Origin: Alphaproteobacteria bacterium UBA2964 | Lineage (GTDB): Bacteria > Pseudomonadota > Alphaproteobacteria > MPNO01 > UBA2964 | Length of the DNA stretch: 5,857 nucleotides | Reading direction: 5' to 3' | Assembly: GCA_002348425.1 (NCBI GenBank) | Contig: DEBE01000140.1 | Location: 1-5,857 of the forward strand | Shown here: positions 1 through 5,706 of the stretch, piece after piece | How the letters are laid out: each line of letters opens with the position of its first letter | How positions within the stretch are numbered: position 1 is the first letter of the stretch | Notes under the pieces: generated by a model | Database searches by the model: none | The model's input: the letters and a program-made list of their open reading frames with translations, nothing else | What the model was told of the DNA's origin: nothing | Position numbers and translations under genes: made by a program

Positions 1-239
1 TCTAAAATTCTCTCGACGAAGTATCGATAAGCTGTAGAGTGGAAAAACATCGGAGGTGCAACAAGTAATCGCCCTTCGGAGTCTAGAATTACACAACTAA
101 AGTCTCTAGATTCCCGAACGATCGTTGAATATCCGGAGCGAAAAAAATGGTGGTGCATCTCATCCATTAGGCTCCCGATACGATTACGGAGTATCTGTAC
201 TGTTATGGGGTCAATACTATCTTTTGCTTTACCATTCAT
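1..239 (-). CDS. hyuB: Hydantoinase B/oxoprolinase family protein, N-terminal fragment (runs off left edge)
   Basis: This is the first 79 codons of a hydantoinase B subunit; the rest lies beyond the window. The translation opens MNGKAKDSIDPITVQILRNR and continues through DEMHHHFFRSGYSTIVRESR, then DFSCVILDSEGRLLVAPP. The blocks DPITVQILRNRI (about residues 10-21), STIVRESRDFSC (about 40-51) and LDSEGRLL (about 54-61) are the family's characteristic N-terminal signature. The ATG shares its A with the TAA stop of the upstream hydantoinase A gene (TAATG), which implies translational coupling. A weak GGA lies 9 bases upstream, inside the end of hyuA. HyuB is the usual partner of HyuA in ATP-dependent hydantoin, oxoproline or lactam hydrolases and in acetone or acetophenone carboxylase-type enzymes. 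The symbol is given at family level; the substrate is unknown. The frame stays open to base 1 with no stop, so nothing suggests a pseudogene. Confidence 0.93.
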   Translation of the reverse strand, partial: MNGKAKDSIDPITVQILRNRIGSLMDEMHHHFFRSGYSTIVRESRDFSCVILDSEGRLLVAPPMFFHSTAYRYFVERIL

Positions 240-2335
240 TATTGTTTTTCCACATGAAGAAGAAGATTTCCCGCCTTATCCAGAGCAGCTCCCCAGCCCT
301 TGGGAACTACCGCAGTAGAATCTAATTGTTCAACTATTATTGGCCCTGAGACTATTTTCCCAACAGGAAAATTATCCCTTCGCCATACACCTGCTGTAAC
401 CGTATTTCCTAACGAATCTCGAAATGCACGTTGCTCAACTTGGGCGGTTTTTTTATTTTTATTTGGCCCACCCATTAAATTTAATTGAGCCTTCTGGATC
501 GGCACTACTACCCTTAAACGGTAGCTTACAATCTCGATTACCGCGTCGCGAGCTGCGTGTCCGTGAACGGCTTCATGACGCTCATGAAATCGGTCTGCTA
601 AAGCGACTAAACCATTAACATCTAGTGGGGTCGGTAATCCTCTCATAGGTATTCTAATCTCATAACCCTGACCGGAGTAACGTAAGTCAACCTCTCGAAT
701 AAAATCCCGTGTTTCGTCACCTAGATCTTCATTTTGCAATTCCTTAGATGCCTCATGCTCCAGCGTCCGGAACGTAGATTCAACATGATCAGGTTCGGTG
801 CCCTCCAGAGCCTTTAAATCAGACTTTATATAATCATGAACTACATCTGCACAAAGGAGCCCTAGGGCCGAGAAGGCGCCTGGGTTGGTAGGAATAAGAA
901 CCTTCCCAATTCCAAGATCTGCTGCGACATCAACCGCATGTGCAGGGCCGGCTCCGCCAAATGGAACAAGAGTAAAGTCTGATAAATCAACCCCTTTTTT
1001 AGCGGCTTGAACACGAATTTCATCTGCCATTCTTGCATTGATCACCCTAGTAATGCCGGCTGCAGCAGCCGTGATGTCGATACCCATCGGCGTTGCAATC
1101 TTTTCATTGATTGCTTGGGCTGCTTTCTCTTTATCTAGAGACATTTCACCACCCAAAAAATATTCTGGATTAAGGATACCCGATACGACATCAGCATCGG
1201 TTACAGTAGGCTGCTTTCCCCCTTTATTATAACAAACCGGGCCAGGCAAAGCACCAGCGCTACCCGGTCCTACGGCAAGCATACCAGCCGCATTAACGGT
1301 CGCAATACTGCCTCCACCCGCGGAAATAGTAGTAACATCCAATGCCGGGACAGCAACCATTCGCCCCGAAATATACGCCTCCGAATGTTCTAAGGGGGTT
1401 CCATTTTCTATAAATGCAATATCACAACTCGTCCCACCCATATCCATCGTAACTATATCGCTTACACCCTCACCAACTCCCAAAAGATGAGCCGTTCCTT
1501 GGACGCCCGCGGCTGGGCCGGACAGAAGAGTATGCACTGTCTGCACCTCTGCATTTGCAGACAAAGGCATCACACCTCCGTTTGATTGCATTAGAAAACG
1601 ACGACGCGTGAGGAGTTTGTTTTGATCCAGTCCATCTGCCAAATCAGAAATATATCCAGACAGGACAGGAACTAGATATGCATTTATTAGGGTTGTCGAA
1701 TAGCGCGGCCACTCACGAATTCGCGGTAAAACCTCACTAGATAAAGATACGAATGCGTCTGGCGCAATCTCCCTAATTATTTCTGCAGTTTCCCTTTCAT
1801 GAAAATTATTCATATAGGAAAAAAGATAGCAAACAGCAAAAGAGTTTATTCCCTCTAAAATCAAGGTTTTGCATGCTTTCTCTACTTCGTCCCGATCAAG
1901 CGGGATTATTTCTTCTCCCAGATAATCAACCCGACATGCAATTTCATGAGTTTGAGACGCAGGAGCCAAATGAGTTGGGCGTTTAAAGAGGTGATCAAAT
2001 GGGTTGGCCCGATCCCTTGCTTGTGTTTGCACCTCACAAATTGCGCTGTAGCCACTATTTATTAGAAGACCAATTTTCGCGCCCTTCCCTTCCAGAAGGG
2101 CATTAGTCGTAACCGTTGTACCATGGGCGAAAAAAGAAATGTCTTCGGGAGAAACGCCACTATCCAGTATACGACGCAAGCCATTTAGAACCGCCTCAGC
2201 CGGATTTTGAGGTGACGAGGGTAACTTTTCAATTCTGACAGAACCACAATACAAGTCATTCAGGACTAGATCCGTATGTGTACCACCAACGTCGACACCC
2301 AGATGGTATCTAGCCTGTCCGTTGTCTTTTACCAT
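239..2335 (-). CDS. hyuA: Hydantoinase A/oxoprolinase family protein (ATP-binding subunit)
   Basis: This 698-residue protein has the usual length for a stand-alone hydantoinase A subunit (fused 5-oxoprolinases are about 1200). The N-terminal domain (about 1-190) starts with the phosphate-binding motif GVDVGGTHTD (13-22), followed by AHGTTVTTNALLEGKGA (70-86). The central actin/ASKHA-like domain (about 205-500) carries SNGG (251-254), LSGPAAG (271-277), DMGGTSCD (298-305), AGGGS (339-343), GPGSAGALPGPVCY (356-369), TVTDADVV (377-384) and FGGAGPAHA (459-467). The C-terminal domain shows DLRYSGQGYE (550-559) and FHERHEAVHGH (583-593). The family couples ATP hydrolysis to cyclic-amide hydrolysis or ketone carboxylation with a HyuB partner, which here follows immediately with a one-base overlap. 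It is cytoplasmic, with no signal peptide. The ATG at 2335 is the only standard start before an in-frame TAG 18 bases upstream. The AAAAGGA directly abuts that ATG, an unusually tight spacing. The actual substrate (hydantoin, lactam, imide or ketone) cannot be told. Confidence 0.96.
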   Translation of the reverse strand: MVKDNGQARYHLGVDVGGTHTDLVLNDLYCGSVRIEKLPSSPQNPAEAVLNGLRRILDSGVSPEDISFFAHGTTVTTNALLEGKGAKIGLLINSGYSAICEVQTQARDRANPFDHLFKRPTHLAPASQTHEIACRVDYLGEEIIPLDRDEVEKACKTLILEGINSFAVCYLFSYMNNFHERETAEIIREIAPDAFVSLSSEVLPRIREWPRYSTTLINAYLVPVLSGYISDLADGLDQNKLLTRRRFLMQSNGGVMPLSANAEVQTVHTLLSGPAAGVQGTAHLLGVGEGVSDIVTMDMGGTSCDIAFIENGTPLEHSEAYISGRMVAVPALDVTTISAGGGSIATVNAAGMLAVGPGSAGALPGPVCYNKGGKQPTVTDADVVSGILNPEYFLGGEMSLDKEKAAQAINEKIATPMGIDITAAAAGITRVINARMADEIRVQAAKKGVDLSDFTLVPFGGAGPAHAVDVAADLGIGKVLIPTNPGAFSALGLLCADVVHDYIKSDLKALEGTEPDHVESTFRTLEHEASKELQNEDLGDETRDFIREVDLRYSGQGYEIRIPMRGLPTPLDVNGLVALADRFHERHEAVHGHAARDAVIEIVSYRLRVVVPIQKAQLNLMGGPNKNKKTAQVEQRAFRDSLGNTVTAGVWRRDNFPVGKIVSGPIIVEQLDSTAVVPKGWGAALDKAGNLLLHVEKQ

Positions 2336-2383
2336 TCCTTTTATTTTCAGCGGCTAATTTTTGATCTTCTTATATGGCCTCAT

Positions 2384-2401
2384 TGTCAAACCATATGTCA
2401 A
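2384..2401 (-). promoter_or_regulatory. Tandem TTGACA repeats upstream of hyuA (candidate operator or -35 region)
   Basis: Two copies of TGTCAA on the plus strand (2384-2389 and 2396-2401), exactly 12 bases apart, read TTGACA on the hyuA coding strand. Either could serve as a -35 box for hyuA. No -10 at standard spacing is convincing: TATAAG at 2374-2369 is 21 and 9 bases from the two copies. The same-face direct repeat could instead be a regulator site shared by the divergent genes. It lies 49-66 bases upstream of the hyuA start. The call rests on pattern only. Confidence 0.3.
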
Positions 2402-2410
2402 TATAAGACA

Positions 2411-2439
2411 GTGACAGAGGGGAGGAGGAGAAATAATAT
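2411..2439 (+). promoter_or_regulatory. Candidate sigma70-type promoter for the DLH-family gene
   Basis: GTGACA (2411-2416; five of six matches to TTGACA) and TAATAT (2434-2439; four of six to TATAAT) are separated by exactly 17 bases. Transcription would begin near 2446, giving a leader of about 27 bases before the ATG at 2473. The spacer is strikingly purine-rich (GGGGAGGAGGAG). The next upstream elements are the tandem TGTCAA repeats, so a regulator bound there could affect both divergent genes. Confidence 0.45.
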
Positions 2440-2472
2440 TCCTCAATAAAATTTATCGGTTTATAGGTTGAA

Positions 2473-3141
2473 ATGAGCACAGAAATTAAAATTACAGCTT
2501 CTGACGGGCATTCATTTGATGCTTGGCAAAGCGAGGCTAAAGGAGAAAAGAAAGGCAGCGTGGTTGTTCTTCATGCTATTACCGGGCGTATCAGCCACCT
2601 CGCAGATGTCTGCGACCAATGGGCTGATAATGGCTATACCGCCATTGCTCCTTCCCTTTTTGACAGGATCTCACCAAATATAATCAATAGCTATGATCCC
2701 GACGGGGTTGAAGCGGGGATCTGTCATTACACGTCTCTGACAGAAAAACAAATTTTAACCGATATTGCCGCATCTTCCGAAAAGGTCAAAAGAAATCAAC
2801 CCATAGTAATTTCCGGGTTCTGCACCGGAGGTACATGGGCTTGGGTCAGCGCAGCTAAACTGCATTTTGATGCCATGGTCAACTATTACGGAAGCCATGT
2901 ACCCGCCTGGCTTCATATTAGCCCCAATTGTCCGTCAATTATCCACTACGGTGACATCGATCACTGCGTCTCAATGAAGGAAATAGAGGACATCCAGACT
3001 GCCAATCCAGACTTGAAAGTAAAAATTCACCCCGGCGCAAAGCACGCCTTTTTCAACCCAGAGCAAGAAAGTTATCACACTGAGGCGGCAAAAATTTCCT
3101 GGGCACAGTCTATGGAATTTCTTGATCAAGTCCTCTTTTAA
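2473..3141 (+). CDS. Dienelactone hydrolase family protein (alpha/beta hydrolase)
   Basis: This 222-residue protein is close to the family's usual length of about 230-240. It has the dienelactone hydrolase plan: the strand-turn VVVLHAITG (30-38), the helix ADVCDQWADNGYTAIAPSLF (44-63), the nucleophile elbow GFCTGG (115-120) with Cys117, the Asp loop GDIDHCVS (160-167) with Asp163, and the His loop GAKHAFFN (188-195) with His191. The Cys-Asp-His triad is therefore intact. DLH opens dienelactones to maleylacetate in chlorocatechol and related ring-cleavage pathways, in the cytoplasm; many paralogues act on other lactones or esters. Two points differ from the classic enzyme: QEIFG is replaced by HAITG, losing the Glu that activates the Cys, and Asn195 stands where the substrate-binding Arg206 lies. 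The substrate is therefore probably not the classic dienelactone. The ATG has AGG five bases upstream. The gene is divergent from hyuA and convergent with the UbiD gene, so it is likely monocistronic. Confidence 0.92.
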   Translation: MSTEIKITASDGHSFDAWQSEAKGEKKGSVVVLHAITGRISHLADVCDQWADNGYTAIAPSLFDRISPNIINSYDPDGVEAGICHYTSLTEKQILTDIAASSEKVKRNQPIVISGFCTGGTWAWVSAAKLHFDAMVNYYGSHVPAWLHISPNCPSIIHYGDIDHCVSMKEIEDIQTANPDLKVKIHPGAKHAFFNPEQESYHTEAAKISWAQSMEFLDQVLF

Positions 3142-3152
3142 AAATCAATCCT

Positions 3153-3178
3153 ATAAAAAAAGGCAACTATTTTTTTAT
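3153..3178. terminator. Candidate bidirectional terminator: A-tract/T-tract hairpin
   Basis: ATAAAAAAA (3153-3161) and TTTTTTTAT (3170-3178) form a perfect nine-base inverted repeat around an eight-base loop, in the 44-base gap between two convergent genes. Read from either side, the hairpin ends in a U-run. It begins 11 bases after the DLH stop and 7 bases after the UbiD stop. The stem is pure A-T and so weak; a shared terminator is suggested mainly by its symmetry and location. Confidence 0.4.
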
Positions 3179-3185
3179 GTCTTCC

Positions 3186-4643
3186 CTAGTCGAAAAGATC
3201 AGGAAATTTTTCACGTATCTTTGCTTTCAGTGCCGGACTCGCTTCCGCAACCTTTGGGAAATCTTCTTTCCAGCCGTAAGGTCGACAAGCATCAATAAGC
3301 CCTCGGTTATTTTGCCACGGCGGCTCGCGCAACATTGGGTCGAGGGGTGTAGACCAAGACCGTTTTACAAACTGGACATCTTCGGGTGGGTCGCACCGCG
3401 TCGACATGGCCCATATCACATCAAACATATTAGAGGGATCAATATCCTCATCCACGACGACAACCCAGCGACCCGCGTAATTTCCCGCATGACAATTCAT
3501 TGCAAGCATGCCTGCTTGTGAGGCATGGCCGGGATAGAGTTGTTTGATAGCAATCACATTGAAAAGACGTCCCGCGCCCGCCTCATGACACCAAACGCCT
3601 CGAATGCCATTGAGGCCGGCCTTCTCACACTCATCCCAAATCATGGCAGACTTCACTGCTGCCCGTGCAAAGGTAAAGTTTTCTGGCGGCCTGGATGGTA
3701 TAGCCAACGTCAAAATTGGATTTGTACGATAATATATACGTTTAATTTTTACTGACGGGAGAAGAGTAGCATTAGAGGCATAATAACCCATGAATTCCCC
3801 GAAGGGACCCTCTTCTCGCAAATCGTCAGCATTAATTTCACCTTCAAGAACAATTTCAGCATGTGCCGGGATAGGCAAGCCATGTAACTCACTCTTGATA
3901 ACTTCCAAGGGCCTGCCCCGCATTCCACCGGCATATGCAAATTCATCAACCTCGTGATCGATTTCTTGATGTGAAACTAAGAAAAGAAGTGGGTCATGAC
4001 CGCATGAAATTAAAACCGGGCAGGGTTTCCCTTTTGAAAAATATTTTTCACTAATCAAACGACCTTGTTTTCCGGGCGACATCCAGATCCCTACGGTATC
4101 TTTATCATGTACCATGACGCGATAGGTGGCAGAATTAACCCACCCAGTATCCGGGTCGCGCATAATTATTGCATCATCGGTGCCTATATAACGTCCGCCA
4201 TCGAGCTCATGAACAAATGGTGCCGGAAATTTTAGTAAGTCAACTTCATTATCTCTCATAATATTATCCATAACCGGACCTGCCGATACCTCGACAGGCG
4301 GAATTAACTTAAATTCCTTTTTACTTCTTTCTCGATAGCTTTTAACAAGATCTATTTCGTCTTTTGGCTCCGGCAAACCGAGAACAACTGCTAGGCGCCT
4401 GAAAGCATTGGCGCCACCTGCTAAAATACGGGTGCCTGATGGATAACCTTTGATATTATCAAAGAGGACCGCCTTCGCTCTACCTGGCTTTGCTGCAGCG
4501 GTCATTTCTGCAATGGCGCCTATCTCAAGGTTCCAGTCTGCGCCCTCGACGTGAGCAACTTCACCCATTTCTTCAAATTTTTTCAGTAAATCGCGAAGAT
4601 CTTGGTAACCTTCATTCCTACGAGGCACCTCACTATCAACCAT
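3186..4643 (-). CDS. UbiD-family (prenylated-FMN-dependent) decarboxylase
   Basis: This 485-residue protein matches the usual UbiD length of about 490. The N-terminal region holds DLRDLLKKFEEMGEV (15-29). The prFMN-binding split-barrel core includes WVNSATYR (168-175), whose Asn170 and Arg175 have the five-residue spacing of Asn168 and Arg173 in fungal Fdc1. IKSE (249-252) supplies the acidic metal-ligand position. EEGPFGE (277-283) supplies the catalytic pair Glu278 and Glu283 (Glu277/Glu282 in Fdc1). The C-terminal part has YPGHASQAG (370-378) and DVIWAMSTRCDP (408-419), the oligomerisation region. The family reversibly decarboxylates aromatic or alpha,beta-unsaturated acids in the cytoplasm and needs a UbiX prenyltransferase, which is not in this window. 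A Gln (193), in SPGKQGR, appears where related enzymes have the metal-binding His. The ATG has AGGGAG (4652-4657) eight bases upstream. The gene lies 24 bases after the Pht5-like gene and is probably co-transcribed. The catabolic setting argues against ubiquinone synthesis. Confidence 0.95.
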   Translation of the reverse strand: MVDSEVPRRNEGYQDLRDLLKKFEEMGEVAHVEGADWNLEIGAIAEMTAAAKPGRAKAVLFDNIKGYPSGTRILAGGANAFRRLAVVLGLPEPKDEIDLVKSYRERSKKEFKLIPPVEVSAGPVMDNIMRDNEVDLLKFPAPFVHELDGGRYIGTDDAIIMRDPDTGWVNSATYRVMVHDKDTVGIWMSPGKQGRLISEKYFSKGKPCPVLISCGHDPLLFLVSHQEIDHEVDEFAYAGGMRGRPLEVIKSELHGLPIPAHAEIVLEGEINADDLREEGPFGEFMGYYASNATLLPSVKIKRIYYRTNPILTLAIPSRPPENFTFARAAVKSAMIWDECEKAGLNGIRGVWCHEAGAGRLFNVIAIKQLYPGHASQAGMLAMNCHAGNYAGRWVVVVDEDIDPSNMFDVIWAMSTRCDPPEDVQFVKRSWSTPLDPMLREPPWQNNRGLIDACRPYGWKEDFPKVAEASPALKAKIREKFPDLFD

Positions 4644-4667
4644 TTGACAATCTCCCTAGAAAGCTCG

Positions 4668-5588
4668 CTATTGGTCTGCCCATTCACCTGCGCCCTGTAC
4701 AAATAATTCATCAACCTCTGGAACCCGGGTGATAAACTTTTGTTCGTATAGATATCTCAGGAGTGTCCCAACGATCTCCCGGTTCTTTTTCGTTAAACCA
4801 AACTGAATAAAATCGTGCCCATCAGCGTCGTCCCCCCAGGGATTTATTTTACCACCTTCAGCATAAAACTGCTTCTTGCTTTCACAATAGGCTTCAAATA
4901 ACGGCTTCGGGCAGTTGGGGTACGCTGCCAGTATATCTTGATGAATAACAATGGCATGGTTCAGCGGATAAATTCCTGTCTTGTTATAATATTTTCTTTC
5001 CTCAGTCTCTGTATCAGGGAATAGCCGACGCAAATTTTGTTCTTCCTTAGGTTTCTTTCCATCCTTGGTACTCGGCGCAAGGAATGCATCTATGGTTCCA
5101 TCAACAACCAATTGCTCAAGATCAGCATCTAGTGCTTCAACTTTAGCTTCCTCCGGCGGCGAAAAACGCTGCTTGATCTCCGAAACCCAATTTATTTCGG
5201 TCCAATGCAAGTCATAGTCATCAATCATTAATCCTCGCCACCAAACACCCGCAGTCTGTGTGTATTCCCGGGCTCCAATAGTCTTCCCCTTGAGTTGCGA
5301 GGGATGGTTTAAATCACTGTCACGTCTGACAAAGAGCGAGCCATGTCTAAACGCTCGATTGAGAAAAACAGGGATGGCTGCCATAGGGGCGATACCCCGA
5401 TCCCTCATGAGAGTGTAATTGGCCAAAGAAAACTCGTTGACCTGAAACGGTTGATTTTCAAGCACCGGCCTGAAGGACGCTCCAGGCCCGACCGCCGTAT
5501 ACCGCAAATCAAGTCCTTCCCTGATGCCGCTCACATTTTGAAAAAATGGTAAATCGTTTCCAATCAGTTCTATTATATTATTGGCCAT
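4668..5588 (-). CDS. 4,5-dihydroxyphthalate decarboxylase-like (Pht5-type) substrate-binding-fold protein
   Basis: This 306-residue protein has the type-II periplasmic-binding fold related to 4,5-dihydroxyphthalate decarboxylase. Family-like blocks are NEFSLANYTLMRDRG (51-65), AIPVFLNRAFRHGSLFVR (71-88), LKGKTIGAREYTQTAGVWWR (99-118) and, towards the C-terminus, RRLFPDTETEERKYYNKTGI (187-206), then YPLNHAIVIH (207-216). There is no signal peptide or lipobox (it begins MANNIIELIGND), so it should be cytoplasmic and enzymatic rather than a transporter's binding protein, although databases often label such proteins as ABC substrate-binding. The usual family length is about 330, so it is slightly short, with no broken motif. 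GGGAGG (5597-5602) lies eight bases before the ATG, a strong ribosome binding site. Its stop is 24 bases before the UbiD gene, so the two form an operon pairing unrelated decarboxylase folds. The exact substrate is unknown; a carboxylated hydroxy-aromatic or heteroaromatic is the family-based expectation. Confidence 0.85.
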   Translation of the reverse strand: MANNIIELIGNDLPFFQNVSGIREGLDLRYTAVGPGASFRPVLENQPFQVNEFSLANYTLMRDRGIAPMAAIPVFLNRAFRHGSLFVRRDSDLNHPSQLKGKTIGAREYTQTAGVWWRGLMIDDYDLHWTEINWVSEIKQRFSPPEEAKVEALDADLEQLVVDGTIDAFLAPSTKDGKKPKEEQNLRRLFPDTETEERKYYNKTGIYPLNHAIVIHQDILAAYPNCPKPLFEAYCESKKQFYAEGGKINPWGDDADGHDFIQFGLTKKNREIVGTLLRYLYEQKFITRVPEVDELFVQGAGEWADQ

Positions 5589-5643
5589 TTTAGATGCCTC
5601 CCAATTTTTTACTGTATTTTTATTTTGAGTAACTTTCTACCCT

Positions 5644-5671
5644 TTGACACAAATTGAAATTGTTATAAATT
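5644..5671 (+). promoter_or_regulatory. Candidate promoter for the VOC-family gene
   Basis: A perfect TTGACA (5644-5649) is followed, after 16 bases, by TAAATT (5666-5671; four of six matches to TATAAT). A better-looking TATAAA at 5664-5669 would leave only 14 bases of spacer. Transcription would start near 5679, about 28 bases before the TTG start codon. It overlaps the dyad at 5654-5674, so binding there could block polymerase. Confidence 0.4.
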
Positions 5672-5674
5672 CAA
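5654..5674. promoter_or_regulatory. Imperfect dyad in the divergent intergenic region (candidate operator)
   Basis: TTGAAATT (5654-5661) and AAATTCAA (5667-5674) form an inverted repeat with one mismatch around the five-base centre GTTAT. The dyad covers the spacer and -10 of the candidate VOC promoter, between the divergent Pht5-like and VOC genes, where a dimeric transcription factor would fit. AT-rich sequence makes chance palindromes more likely, so this is a suggestion only. No regulator gene is in the window. Confidence 0.35.
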
Positions 5675-5694
5675 ATATGGAAGGCTTTTAAAAA

Positions 5695-5698
5695 AGGA
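5695..5698 (+). promoter_or_regulatory. Ribosome binding site fixing the TTG start of the VOC gene
   Basis: AGGA (5695-5698), within AAAAAGGA, sits eight bases before the TTG at 5707. An in-frame TAA at 5689-5691 excludes any upstream start, and no ATG or GTG occurs in this frame between that stop and the TTG. The TTG is therefore the most likely start. Confidence 0.6.
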
Positions 5699-5706
5699 AC
5701 GGTGGT

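Noticed and set aside
125..325. 66-codon plus-strand open frame near the left edge
   Set aside because: It lies across the 5' end of hyuB and 3' end of hyuA on the opposite strand, has no recognisable protein features, and both opposing frames carry strong family motifs.
3749..3949. 66-codon minus-strand open frame inside the UbiD gene
   Set aside because: It is an alternate-frame shadow of the UbiD coding sequence, which has clear family motifs across this stretch.
4490..4732. 80-codon plus-strand open frame spanning the UbiD start and the end of the Pht5-like gene
   Set aside because: It is antisense to two well-supported genes and to the AGGGAG ribosome binding site between them, and shows no domain-like features.
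4668..5588. Reading this gene as a periplasmic ABC-transporter substrate-binding protein
   Set aside because: There is no signal peptide, lipobox or adjacent permease/ATPase gene, and the conserved blocks resemble 4,5-dihydroxyphthalate decarboxylase.
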